This document shows, piece after piece, positions 1-7,775 of a DNA stretch of 16,017 nucleotides. The stretch is from Candidatus Cloacimonadota bacterium (lineage in GTDB: Bacteria > Cloacimonadota > Cloacimonadia > Cloacimonadales > Cloacimonadaceae), in contig JALNYD010000035.1 in assembly GCA_023230025.1 (NCBI GenBank), positions 1 to 16,017 on the forward strand, given 5' to 3'. The notes beneath the pieces are model-generated. The model was not told the origin of the DNA and did not search any database. It worked only from the letters and a program-made list of their open reading frames with translations. The position numbers and the translations under genes were made by a program. Each line of letters begins with the position of its first letter. Positions within the stretch are counted from its first letter, which is position 1.

Positions 1-40
1 AAAGAGGGACAGAGATATTTTGGTGCCTTAAGGATGAAAT

Positions 41-121
41 ATGATTGCTCGATCTGTAAAGAAACTTTTCTGGATCTGGCTGATGGTGCTGATCCTGCTC
101 AACGTACCACACGTATCGTAG
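41..121 (+). pseudogene. Truncated VanZ-like gene, 5' remnant only
   Basis: An ATG at 41 opens 22 codons that closely match the start of the intact VanZ-like gene at 282. Both begin MIARSVK, and both encode the same first hydrophobic segment with a few substitutions. The similarity also covers the 40 bases upstream, including the AAGGAT ribosome-binding site. By my count positions 1-106 align with 242-347 without gaps, with 16 mismatches. At about position 107 the similarity stops abruptly. The frame enters the first 35-bp hairpin repeat and ends at TAG (119-121) after 26 codons. The fragment is too short to make a VanZ domain. The best reading is a second vanZ-like copy whose remainder was deleted or replaced by the repeat array. 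The divergence shows that the two copies are not a very recent duplication. Confidence 0.7.
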
Positions 122-246
122 CTTTCCGAAGCTACGAAAAACCACACGTATCGTAGCTTTCCGAAGCTACGAAAAACCACTCGTAACGTAGCTTTCCGAA
201 GCTACGAAAAACCACTCGTAACGTAGCTTTCCGAAGCTACGAAAAA
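107..246 (+). repeat. Four tandem 35-bp hairpin repeats
   Basis: Four head-to-tail 35-bp units lie at 107-141, 142-176, 177-211 and 212-246. Units 1 and 2 are identical, as are units 3 and 4; the pairs differ only near the unit start (ACGTATCG versus TCGTAACG). Each unit holds a perfect 8-bp stem with arms CGTAGCTT and AAGCTACG around a TCCG loop, extended to 9 bp in units 1 and 2, followed by an A run and CCAC. The array fills exactly the gap between the truncated and the intact VanZ-like genes. There are no unique spacers, so it is not a CRISPR array. Its function is unknown. Confidence 0.95.
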
Positions 247-281
247 GGAACAGAGATATTTTAGTACCCTAAGGATGAAAT

Positions 282-653
282 ATGATTGCTCGATCTGTAA
301 AAAGACTATTCTGGCTCTGGCTGATCTTCCTGATCGTGCTGAATGTGATACCCATCGGTAATGATGCGAACCAAAGTCTGAGCAGAAACAAGATCTTTCA
401 GATACGTCTGGATTATTTTACACATGCTCTGATGATCCTCTGTTTTGCCTGGATCTGGCTTCTGGGCAAAATCCATCAGGTCAGTTGGTTCAAGCACTAT
501 GAAGCGTTTAAATACTCTTTAATCATCATCTATGCCGGGGTCATTTTGGAACTTCTGCAGATTCTGGTGCCCTGGCGTAGCTACAATCCGGTTGATATGG
601 CATACAATATTATGGGGGCAGGGCTGGCAGCAGTGATAGTTCTAAGTTCATAG
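282..653 (+). CDS. VanZ-like family integral membrane protein
   Basis: This 123-residue protein has four predicted membrane segments, at about residues 9-26, 46-62, 77-95 and 107-122. The family signature lies between segments three and four: E90-L-L-Q93, then an Arg-Ser pair (R99-S100), D105, N109 and G112, matching the usual VanZ pattern of ELLQ, R, D, N and G. VanZ is named for a teicoplanin-resistance accessory protein, but most members are uncharacterised and drug resistance should not be assumed. Length is normal for the short single-domain form. The start at 282 is supported by AAGGAT nine bases upstream. A truncated relative with the same leader lies just upstream, separated by the 35-bp repeats. 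The downstream efflux operon begins 177 bases later and is probably a separate unit. Confidence 0.8.
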   Translation: MIARSVKRLFWLWLIFLIVLNVIPIGNDANQSLSRNKIFQIRLDYFTHALMILCFAWIWLLGKIHQVSWFKHYEAFKYSLIIIYAGVILELLQILVPWRSYNPVDMAYNIMGAGLAAVIVLSS

Positions 654-696
654 TTAACGGTATAGCAGATAGTTAGGGATTAGGCGTGCGTGGCAA

Positions 697-725
697 TTCT
701 GACTATTTGCCCAAAACAGTCAGAA
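697..725. promoter_or_regulatory. Inverted repeat, possible TetR-type operator
   Basis: Perfect 8-bp arms TTCTGACT (697-704) and AGTCAGAA (718-725) are separated by 13 bases. A consensus -35-like TTGACA lies at 731-736, but no convincing -10 hexamer is seen at 17 bases. The palindrome sits between the VanZ-like gene and the TetR-type regulator, where an autoregulated operator would be expected. No T-tract follows, so a terminator is less likely. The link to the regulator is inferred from position only. Confidence 0.35.
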
Positions 726-830
726 AAGCATTGACAAATATTCAAGCTTCAGCTTCTTTGTTCACATCGCTGCCACGTGCAGAGAAATATATTGTAAAAC
801 AAGAGGTTAGCTTCAAATCAAAATAAAGTT

Positions 831-1430
831 ATGAATCAGACTCGAGAGAAAAAACAGATAATCCTCGATATAGCCACGAGGATTTTTTCACGTTATGGCT
901 ATGCAAAAACATCTCTGGATGAGATTGCTCAGGATGCCAAGATTGCCAAGGGAACTATCTACTATTACTTCCCCAGCAAGGAGGATCTTTTCCTCAATGT
1001 GGTAAAGGCACAGGCTCAACAATTTGTGCAGGAAATGCACGGAAGCCTGAGTAAGGTGCATGGATTTGAAAACAAATTGCGATACTTCATGCAAGCGCCC
1101 ATGATCTATGTCTGTGAAAAAATGCCCTTGTGGGTGGAAGGTTTGAAAGCCATTCCTTTCAATTTCCAGCAACACTTTGACGGCTTCCGGGAAGAAAACC
1201 GGGGAAACATGTTGAGTTTGCTAATGGAGATCATCCATGAAGGGATCGAGCAGGGTCTGGTTTCCGATAGAATCTCTGCGGATCGTTTGTGCGAAGTTAT
1301 TAATGACTGGTTTTTGATGGGGAATCTCTCGATCGTTGTAGTGGATTTTGATGAGCTGCTGTTGCGGATCAAGCGGGATCACGAAACGATCATGCAACTG
1401 ATAATGTATGGAATTGTGAAAAGAGGTTAG
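831..1430 (+). CDS. TetR/AcrR-family transcriptional regulator
   Basis: This 199-residue protein has the TetR N-terminal DNA-binding domain. A helix-turn-helix spans about residues 27-46, with the typical sequence TSLDEIAQDAKIAKGTIYYYF followed by SKEDLF. The C-terminal part from about residue 60 is helical and poorly conserved, as expected of a ligand-binding and dimerisation domain. It is the first gene of the efflux operon, and its stop codon lies three bases before the start of the outer membrane factor gene. The likely role is ligand-responsive repression of its own operon, binding a palindrome such as that at 697-725. The ligand cannot be predicted. No clear Shine-Dalgarno sequence directly precedes this ATG, so initiation may be weak. 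Family assignment is secure; the target is inferred. Confidence 0.9.
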   Translation: MNQTREKKQIILDIATRIFSRYGYAKTSLDEIAQDAKIAKGTIYYYFPSKEDLFLNVVKAQAQQFVQEMHGSLSKVHGFENKLRYFMQAPMIYVCEKMPLWVEGLKAIPFNFQQHFDGFREENRGNMLSLLMEIIHEGIEQGLVSDRISADRLCEVINDWFLMGNLSIVVVDFDELLLRIKRDHETIMQLIMYGIVKRG

Positions 1431-1433
1431 ATA

Positions 1434-2825
1434 ATGAAGAAATGGATTACTATCATCCTTGCTCTGACTGGCTGCCTTGCTTTGGCAGGGATCACCCTGG
1501 ATGAGAGCCTGGAGCTTGCAAAAAGAAACAACAACAGCCTGTTGATTGCAGCAGAAGAGGTCAATAAAGCCGAGGCGACCTATCGTGATGTACGGGGATC
1601 GCTTTTACCTCAGTTGAATCTGCAGGGTGGCTTCAATTTGAATACCACTTACCTGCCGGATTCTGCCACCGGAGCAATGCCCAGTGTCACGGACATGATC
1701 GATGCAGATACGGCAACCGAGAACGAAAACACCATTGCCGGAGCCCTGGATGGTATTATTGGCGGCTTGATCCCCAGTTCTCCACAGAAAGAGGGATCAC
1801 TGGCCATGCAACTCAAGATGGATCAGGTGCTCTTTTTGGGCGGTAAACTGATTAATGGCATCAGGGCAGTGGATCGTTTTCGTAGTGTGCAACGCCTGAA
1901 CTATGATGTCAAGGAACAGGACGTGATCCTCACGACTACGCAGGTTTTCTATCAGACTCTGCTGGCTGGCAAATTGGTTGAAATCCAGGAAGAAGGTCTG
2001 GCTACCGCGCAAAGGCATCTGCAACGAGTGACCTTGCTGAGCCAGGAAGGTCAGGTTTCAGAATTTGACCTGCTGAGAGCTCAATTGGAAGTTGCAAAGC
2101 TTCAACCTGAAGTGATGGCAGCCCGCAATCAGTATGATCTGGCTTTGGCTGCTTTCCGCAAACAAATTGGTACTCCGGATGACGACGTGATCCCCGAAGG
2201 CGAGTTTGTATTACCTTCAGTGATTGAGATGGAATTGGAAGAAGCTCAGAGACTGGGTCTGGCAAACCGCACCGAGCTGGAGCTTTTGGATATCGCCACT
2301 CAGATCAAGCAGATTCAATTCAATGCCGAAAAGGGCAACTATCTGCCCAATGTGGCGCTTTCTGCCTCAGCATCACTTTATACAGCGGCCGATGAATATG
2401 CCATTGAAGCGGATGATTTCGGTACTCAGTATTCCGTGGGAATAGGCTTTAGCCTGCCGATATTCACCGGGCTCTCAAATCGTTCCAAGATCGCTTATGC
2501 CAGGCATGACCTGACTCTTGCCAAGATCCAGCAACGTGACACTCAGGAGTTGATTGCCTTGCAGATCAAGCAGAACCATCAGAAGCTGCACCACGCCCTG
2601 GAAAACTATGCCCTGCAGGAACAGAATATTCAAATGGCACAGCGGAATCTGGAACTTGCTCAATTACGTTTTGAAAACAATGTGGGCATCCAATTGGAAG
2701 TATTTGATGCCCAGATCATGCTGTCATCTATCAAGCTTCAATACTATAATGCGATCTATGAAGTGATCGCGGCAGAACGTGACTTTACAAAATCGATCGG
2801 ACAAAAACTGATCGCGGAGAGATAA
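1434..2825 (+). CDS. TolC-like outer membrane efflux protein
   Basis: This 463-residue protein belongs to the outer membrane factor family (OEP repeats), which forms trimeric channels that carry substrates out through the outer membrane. The N-terminus is a signal peptide. Cleavage could follow LALAG near residue 19, but LTGC (residues 11-14) also resembles a lipobox, so lipidation is possible. The mature protein starts with the family-typical ITLDESLELAKRNN. Two OEP halves are visible. The first has KMDQVLFLGGKLINGI; the second has the equivalent SLPIFTGLSNRSKIAYA; both are followed by long helical coiled-coil segments. The ending ERDFTKSIGQ is also typical. The start has an AAGAGG ribosome-binding site inside the end of the regulator gene. 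The next gene begins immediately after the stop codon (TAAATG), consistent with co-translation as one tripartite pump. Confidence 0.92.
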   Translation: MKKWITIILALTGCLALAGITLDESLELAKRNNNSLLIAAEEVNKAEATYRDVRGSLLPQLNLQGGFNLNTTYLPDSATGAMPSVTDMIDADTATENENTIAGALDGIIGGLIPSSPQKEGSLAMQLKMDQVLFLGGKLINGIRAVDRFRSVQRLNYDVKEQDVILTTTQVFYQTLLAGKLVEIQEEGLATAQRHLQRVTLLSQEGQVSEFDLLRAQLEVAKLQPEVMAARNQYDLALAAFRKQIGTPDDDVIPEGEFVLPSVIEMELEEAQRLGLANRTELELLDIATQIKQIQFNAEKGNYLPNVALSASASLYTAADEYAIEADDFGTQYSVGIGFSLPIFTGLSNRSKIAYARHDLTLAKIQQRDTQELIALQIKQNHQKLHHALENYALQEQNIQMAQRNLELAQLRFENNVGIQLEVFDAQIMLSSIKLQYYNAIYEVIAAERDFTKSIGQKLIAER

Positions 2826-3863
2826 ATGAAAAAGAACATCTTGATACCCGTCCTTACCCTGAGCATGATACTGATCCTCAGTGCTTGCGGCAAAAAGAAA
2901 GACGAATCCAAAAGCATGGACCAACTGCATAGCCAGCTTGGTGTTCCCGTGCGCGTGGTAAGTGCCGAAAAGACAACTTTTGAACAAGTGCTGCGCTACA
3001 ATGCCGTATTGGGCGGCAGTGAAGAAAGCACCACACAAAGCATGGTAAGCGACGTGGTGACATCCATCAAAGCCAAAGTGGGCGACCACGTAAATAAAGG
3101 GGATGTGATCATCACTTTCCCCCAAAACACTCCCAGCGCTCAATATGAACAGGCCAGCAGCGCTTTTCAAAGCATTGCTGCGGTTCATGACCGCATGCAA
3201 AGACTGTATGAGCAGAAAGCCATTTCCCTGCAGGATTATGAGAACGTGCGAACTCAGTATCTGGTAGCCAAAGCCAATCTGGAATCCAGCGAACAACTGA
3301 TCCAGGTGAAAGCCCCTATCAGTGGAGTGATCACCAACATGATGGTAAATGTTTCTGAACGGGTGTTTCCCGGCAAAGATCTATTTACCGTTACTGCAGC
3401 TACCGGATATAAGACCACGATCATGATTCCTGAAACCGAGATCAGCAAGGTAAAGCGTGGCTCACGCGTGGTTGCCAAATGGGACGAGCACAGCATCACT
3501 GGCAGGATCAGCACTATCGCCATGGCGATGGATCCCGGCACCAAAGCCTTCCGTGTTGAAGCCGAGTTTGCTGGCAGAAACACCAGTGTGCCTTATGGCG
3601 TGACCGCAGAAATCGAGGTGGAAATCTCCCGCAAAGCCAATGTATTTGTATTGGAAAGACAGCATTTAGTCAAAGAAAACGGAGATTTCTTTGTCTGGAA
3701 AGCCGAAGCTGAAAAGGCGACCAGGGTACCGGTGGAAATTGGCCTCACCAACCAACTTGAATATGAAGTGGTCTCCGGCCTCAGTGATGGCGACATGATC
3801 ATCACCGAGGGGATCAAATCCCTCACAGAAGGTGGGAAGATCCGCATTATCGAAGGGAGCTAA
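2826..3863 (+). CDS. RND efflux periplasmic adaptor (membrane fusion) lipoprotein
   Basis: This 345-residue adaptor links the inner-membrane RND pump to the outer membrane channel. A lipoprotein signal ends in LSAC, with the lipidated Cys at 21. The domains follow the usual order. The first lipoyl half spans about residues 70-100 (VTSIKAKVGDHVNKGDVI). A short alpha-helical hairpin spans about 104-156 and contains RLYEQKAISLQDYENVRTQY. The second lipoyl half spans about 157-190 (VKAPISGVITN). A beta-barrel domain and a membrane-proximal domain ending in GLSDGDMIITEG complete the protein. The helical hairpin is shorter than in AcrA-type adaptors. GGAGA lies just upstream of the ATG, inside the previous gene. 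The stop codon is two bases before the pump gene. The substrate cannot be inferred. Confidence 0.93.
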   Translation: MKKNILIPVLTLSMILILSACGKKKDESKSMDQLHSQLGVPVRVVSAEKTTFEQVLRYNAVLGGSEESTTQSMVSDVVTSIKAKVGDHVNKGDVIITFPQNTPSAQYEQASSAFQSIAAVHDRMQRLYEQKAISLQDYENVRTQYLVAKANLESSEQLIQVKAPISGVITNMMVNVSERVFPGKDLFTVTAATGYKTTIMIPETEISKVKRGSRVVAKWDEHSITGRISTIAMAMDPGTKAFRVEAEFAGRNTSVPYGVTAEIEVEISRKANVFVLERQHLVKENGDFFVWKAEAEKATRVPVEIGLTNQLEYEVVSGLSDGDMIITEGIKSLTEGGKIRIIEGS

Positions 3864-3865
3864 AG

Positions 3866-6800
3866 ATGTTTTTAGCAAAAATCTCCATTGATAGACCGGT
3901 TTTGGTCACTATGGCCATCCTGGTCTTCGTGGTGTTTGGCGTCATGGGCTACTTAGGCATGCCGCTCAATCTGATGCCTGATGTGGAATTGCCCTATGTA
4001 TCAATAATGACGGTATATTCAGGTGCGGGACCACGCGAAGTGGAATCTCAGGTAACGGACAAATTGGAGGATGCAGTTGCCACTGTGCCCCAGATTGACT
4101 ACACTCAGAGCTATTCCATGGAGAATGTCTCCATCATCCTGGTTGCGTTTGATCAGGATAAAGATATCAACGTTGGTTCTGCCGAAGTAAAGGATAAGGT
4201 TGACGGCATACTAAATGAATTGCCTGATGGCATTGATCGCCCGTCAGTACAGAAGTTTGACTTCAGCAGTTTCCCCTTCATGGATCTGGTCTTGACCGGA
4301 GATATGGATCCGCGCGAACTCTACGAATTGGCTGATGGACCCCTGCGCGAACGTCTCTCTCAGATCAAGGGTGTGGCACAGGTAAGCCTTTCCGGTGGAG
4401 CCAAACGTGAAATCTCCATTCAAATGCCCGATCGTGTGGTCTTCCAGAACAATATATCGCTGGCACAGCTAAATCAGATACTCGCAGCGCAAAACCTCGA
4501 TATGCCTGCGGGGAACTTCACTCAAGGAACTCAAGAGTATTCAGTTCGGATGAAAGGTGAGTTTTCCGATGTCAGCGAGATCGCCAATCTGGATATTCCC
4601 ACTGCGTTTGGCACTGTCAAGCTGGGTTCTCTGGCAAAAGTGACCGACGGCTCGGAAAAGATAACTCAACGAGCCATCTATTATAACGCAGAGGAACAAA
4701 GCACCGATGATAACATCGTGCGTATATCGATTACCAAGAGCTCAGACGGAAACGTGGTTAACATTGCCGAGGAAGTACGCAAGGCCTTACCTGAATTACA
4801 GAAATCTCTGCCTGCCAATGCCCAGTTGAATGTAATCCGTGACGATAGCGAATTCACCCGTTCCACAGTGGCTGATACTCTCAATACGATTTGGATGGGA
4901 ATCCTGCTTACCGGTTTGATCCTCTTTATCTTCCTGCACGATTGGCGCAGTACCTTGATCGTGGCTTTGTCAATGCCAATCTCGATCATCTCCACCTTTA
5001 TCTTCCTGCAGATGGCTGGTTTCACGCTGAATATGCTCACTCTTACAGGATTCTCCACTGCGGTGGGTATTTTGGTTACCAACTCTGTGGTGGTGATCGA
5101 AAACATATTCCGGCACAAGGATATGGGAAACAAGCGTAAGGAAGCTGCATTTATCGGCACGGCTGAAATAACTGTGGCAGTGCTTGCTTCTACGCTTACG
5201 AACATCGTGGTGTTTCTACCGATTGCTTCCATGACATCCATGGTGGGCGGCTTCTTGAAGGAATTTGCCCTCACGGTTACCTTTGCTACGGTATTCTCGT
5301 TGATTTCAGCCTTTACCATTACTCCGATGCTGGCTTCGAGGATCCTTCCGGAAGCAAAGCATGAAAGCAAGTTTGGCCGCAAGTTCGATGCTGTTTTTGA
5401 TAAGTTCTCTGATTTCTACCAACGCTTTATGTCAGCTGTTTTGCGCAGTAAATCCAGAAGCTTTGGCATTTTGGTGATCTCCGTTATGCTGTTGCTGGGC
5501 AGCTTCCTGTTAGTGCCTGGTCTTGGCTTTGAACTGATGCCTACCATGGACCAGGGTTCTGTATCAGTATCGGTGGAATTGCCGGAAGGATACTCTCTGG
5601 CAGAAACCGCCAAGGTAATGGAAACCATCACCGAAAGAGCCCGAAAGCATCCGGAAGTAACTCATGTGATCAGCACGATCGGTTCTCAGGGTTTTATCAA
5701 TACGGGTACGAACCTCGCCAGTGCAGATATTCAGCTTAGCGATCGTGGCGAAAGAGAACGAAGCACCCTGGATATGGTCAATGTATTCATTCAGGATTTT
5801 GCTGATATTCCCAACGCCCAGATCAAGGTTAGCGATCAATCCGGTGCTGGTATAGGCGGCTCCGGCATCAGCTTCTACCTGCAAGGTCAGGATCAGGAAG
5901 TGCTGGACGAACTCAAGAACGACGTGATGGACAAGATCAGGGATATTCCTGGTTTGATCAATGTTGATAGTAGTTCACGTCCAGGCCGTACGGAGCTTAC
6001 TTTGTATCCCAAACGTGACCGCATGGCAGAGATTGGAGCCACAGTCTATGACTTGGCAGTAGCGCTGCGCACAAACGTGGAAGGGATGGTCTCCACCTAT
6101 TACCGCGAAGCCGGAAATCAATATGACATCAGAGTGAGCTTGAATGATGATGATGTGGACCACCCAGAGAAGATCCTCAACCTCAGCGTAATGATCATGG
6201 GTCAGCCCTATGTGTTATCACAACTGGTAGATGTGGATTTCGCTCCCGGTGTCAGCCAGCTCATCCACGTTGACCGGTTCAAGACCATTGAAATCACCGG
6301 TAATGTCACCAAAGGTTTCTCCTCCGGTCAGATCAATGCGCAGATCACCAAAAGAATGGATCAACTTGATTTTCCCTCCGGATACCAGATCGCCTGGGGT
6401 CAGGAAGCTAAGATGCTCAATGAGACCATGGCTGATATGGCTAGAACCTTCTTAATCGCTGTACTGCTAACATATATGCTCCTGGCAGCAATCCTGGAAA
6501 GCTTTGCACAACCGCTTATCATTCTGGCAACCATTCCGCTAAGCATCATCGGTGTGATTCTGGCACTCTTCTTCTCCGGCGTAGGGATCAATTTGTTTTC
6601 CATGCTGGCGATAATAATGTTGGTTGGCATTGTGGTAAACAACGCTATATTAATATTAGACTATGTTAATGTGAAGCGTAAGGAAGGAATGTGCTCACAT
6701 GATGCGTTATTGGAAGCTGGGAAGATGAAACTGAAACCAATTATCATGAGTACCCTGTCTATAGTGATCGGGATGTTCCCGATGGCAATGGGGATCGGTG

Positions 6801-6955
6801 ATGCGGGGCGTGAGTTCCGTATGTCGATGGGTATCGTGTCGATTGGAGGACTCATCGTTTCCACAATGTTGACTCTGATTGTGATCCCTGCATTCTACTT
6901 CCTGAGTACACATAACGAGCAAAAAAAGGAGATCTGTAATGAACAAAATCGTTAA
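3866..6955 (+). CDS. RND-family efflux transporter (AcrB-like inner membrane pump)
   Basis: At 1029 residues this is full length for an HAE-type RND pump: twelve membrane segments and two large periplasmic loops. The N-terminus reads IDRPVLVTMAILVFVVFG, followed by GMPLNLMPDVELPYVSI and the family-typical SGAGPREVE. The second half contains GFELMPTMDQG and the TM10-TM11 region with a PIIMSTLS motif. Two key sites are unusual. The TM4 motif, normally VDDAIVV with the proton-carrying Asp pair (D407 and D408 in AcrB), reads VTNSVVV, with Thr405 and Asn406. The TM10 Lys (K940 in AcrB, in AKNAIL) is replaced by Asn925 in VNNAIL. The gene is otherwise intact and sits with its cognate adaptor and channel genes. 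It probably uses a different coupling network or ion; loss of function is less likely. Confidence 0.93.
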   Translation: MFLAKISIDRPVLVTMAILVFVVFGVMGYLGMPLNLMPDVELPYVSIMTVYSGAGPREVESQVTDKLEDAVATVPQIDYTQSYSMENVSIILVAFDQDKDINVGSAEVKDKVDGILNELPDGIDRPSVQKFDFSSFPFMDLVLTGDMDPRELYELADGPLRERLSQIKGVAQVSLSGGAKREISIQMPDRVVFQNNISLAQLNQILAAQNLDMPAGNFTQGTQEYSVRMKGEFSDVSEIANLDIPTAFGTVKLGSLAKVTDGSEKITQRAIYYNAEEQSTDDNIVRISITKSSDGNVVNIAEEVRKALPELQKSLPANAQLNVIRDDSEFTRSTVADTLNTIWMGILLTGLILFIFLHDWRSTLIVALSMPISIISTFIFLQMAGFTLNMLTLTGFSTAVGILVTNSVVVIENIFRHKDMGNKRKEAAFIGTAEITVAVLASTLTNIVVFLPIASMTSMVGGFLKEFALTVTFATVFSLISAFTITPMLASRILPEAKHESKFGRKFDAVFDKFSDFYQRFMSAVLRSKSRSFGILVISVMLLLGSFLLVPGLGFELMPTMDQGSVSVSVELPEGYSLAETAKVMETITERARKHPEVTHVISTIGSQGFINTGTNLASADIQLSDRGERERSTLDMVNVFIQDFADIPNAQIKVSDQSGAGIGGSGISFYLQGQDQEVLDELKNDVMDKIRDIPGLINVDSSSRPGRTELTLYPKRDRMAEIGATVYDLAVALRTNVEGMVSTYYREAGNQYDIRVSLNDDDVDHPEKILNLSVMIMGQPYVLSQLVDVDFAPGVSQLIHVDRFKTIEITGNVTKGFSSGQINAQITKRMDQLDFPSGYQIAWGQEAKMLNETMADMARTFLIAVLLTYMLLAAILESFAQPLIILATIPLSIIGVILALFFSGVGINLFSMLAIIMLVGIVVNNAILILDYVNVKRKEGMCSHDALLEAGKMKLKPIIMSTLSIVIGMFPMAMGIGDAGREFRMSMGIVSIGGLIVSTMLTLIVIPAFYFLSTHNEQKKEICNEQNR

Positions 6956-7448
6956 GCTCACCAGTGTGGCACTGATCGTTGTACTTCTCGCAATTGGTTT
7001 GTCCGGTTGTTTTGGCAATTTCGCCGCAACACGCAAAGTGTATGATTTCAACAAGAGCTTTGGTGACAAGTGGGTCAATCAAATTATGTTCTGGGTCTTG
7101 TCATGGATTCCCGTCTATGGTGTTGCCGGCACAGCTGATGTCCTGATATTCAACACTGTGGAATTTTGGACTGGTAGCAATCCTCTCGCCATGGCTCCCG
7201 GTGAAGAAGTGATCAAATATGCTTCTGAGAACGGGAAAGACCTCAAGATTACTATTCGTCAAAACCAAATCCATGTTGAAGATCTGGCAAATCCAGGTCA
7301 GGATCTTGCCCTGCAATACAAGCCCTTTGAAAAATCCTGGTACTATCAGACTGAAGAAGGCCTGGTAAAGATCGCCACAATTTCCCAGGATCAGGCCAGT
7401 TTCTTCCGCCCCAATGGTAAAGCGTTGACTCTCAGCGCTACCATGTAA
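6939..7448 (+). CDS. DUF3332-type lipoprotein
   Basis: This 169-residue protein resembles the DUF3332 family. The recognisable block is RKVYDFNKSFGDKWVNQIMF, then a hydrophobic stretch (WVLSWIPVYGVAG), then NTVEFWTGSNPLA. A lipoprotein signal ends in LSGC, with Cys24 as the likely lipidation site. The C-terminal half, from about residue 90, is beta-rich and poorly characterised. The gene starts inside the last 17 bases of the pump gene, in another frame, behind a strong AAAGGAG site, so translational coupling is likely. Family members are found in diverse diderm bacteria; I know of no established function. Being tied to the efflux operon suggests a role at the cell envelope, but that is inference. 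The family name is from memory of the conserved motif. Confidence 0.75.
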   Translation: MNKIVKLTSVALIVVLLAIGLSGCFGNFAATRKVYDFNKSFGDKWVNQIMFWVLSWIPVYGVAGTADVLIFNTVEFWTGSNPLAMAPGEEVIKYASENGKDLKITIRQNQIHVEDLANPGQDLALQYKPFEKSWYYQTEEGLVKIATISQDQASFFRPNGKALTLSATM

Positions 7449-7466
7449 TACTGATAAGGAATACCA

Positions 7467-7694
7467 ATGATCTCAAAAGAAAAACTCGAAGCCGTACTTG
7501 ACAAAGTACGCCCTGCCATCCAGGCTGATGGTGGTGATGTAGAATTGATCAATATCCGCGAAGATAATGTGGTGGAGGTTCGTCTCAAAGGCGCCTGCAA
7601 TGGCTGCCCCATGGCTACCCTCACTCTCAAAGCGGGTATTGAACGCATCGTAAAGGAAGAAATCCCTGAGGTTGTGGAAGTAATCTCAGTATAA
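7467..7694 (+). CDS. NifU C-terminal-domain (Nfu-type) Fe-S scaffold protein
   Basis: This 75-residue protein consists only of the NifU C-terminal domain. The signature is VRPAIQADGGDVELINI followed by LKGACNGCPMATLTLK, whose CxxC (CNGC) binds and transfers an Fe-S cluster between two subunits. Length is normal for the stand-alone form. Such proteins deliver clusters to client enzymes in the cytoplasm; class III ribonucleotide reductase activase, encoded later in this window, is a typical kind of client, but no link is shown. The gene starts 18 bases after the DUF3332 gene with an AAGGA site, so it is the last gene of the efflux operon or at least shares its terminator. An Fe-S gene in this context is unusual. 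Family assignment is secure. Confidence 0.92.
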   Translation: MISKEKLEAVLDKVRPAIQADGGDVELINIREDNVVEVRLKGACNGCPMATLTLKAGIERIVKEEIPEVVEVISV

Positions 7695-7698
7695 CATC

Positions 7699-7739
7699 AA
7701 AAAATCCCCCCTGTCTCAGAAAGATAGGGGGGATTTTTT
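7699..7739. terminator. Strong symmetric (bidirectional) intrinsic terminator
   Basis: A 14-bp perfect stem pairs AAAAAATCCCCCCT (7699-7712) with AGGGGGGATTTTTT (7726-7739). Four more pairs, one of them G-U, continue inward and leave the 5-base loop CAGAA. T-tracts occur on both strands. It lies between the stop of the Nfu-type gene (plus strand) and the stop of the vWA gene (minus strand), so it can end transcription from both directions. Confidence 0.95.
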
Positions 7740-7775
7740 CTGTCTATTCTTAACTGAGCTCTAATCCAGAGATCA

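Noticed and set aside
107..246. CRISPR array
   Set aside because: The four 35-bp units follow each other directly with no unique spacers, and no cas genes are present.
2724..3296. 190-codon open frame on the minus strand across the outer membrane factor and adaptor genes
   Set aside because: It is antisense to two recognisable genes and its composition is that of a shadow frame.
4681..5382. 233-codon open frame on the minus strand inside the RND pump gene
   Set aside because: It is fully antisense to well-conserved pump sequence, has no ribosome-binding site and shows no protein family features.
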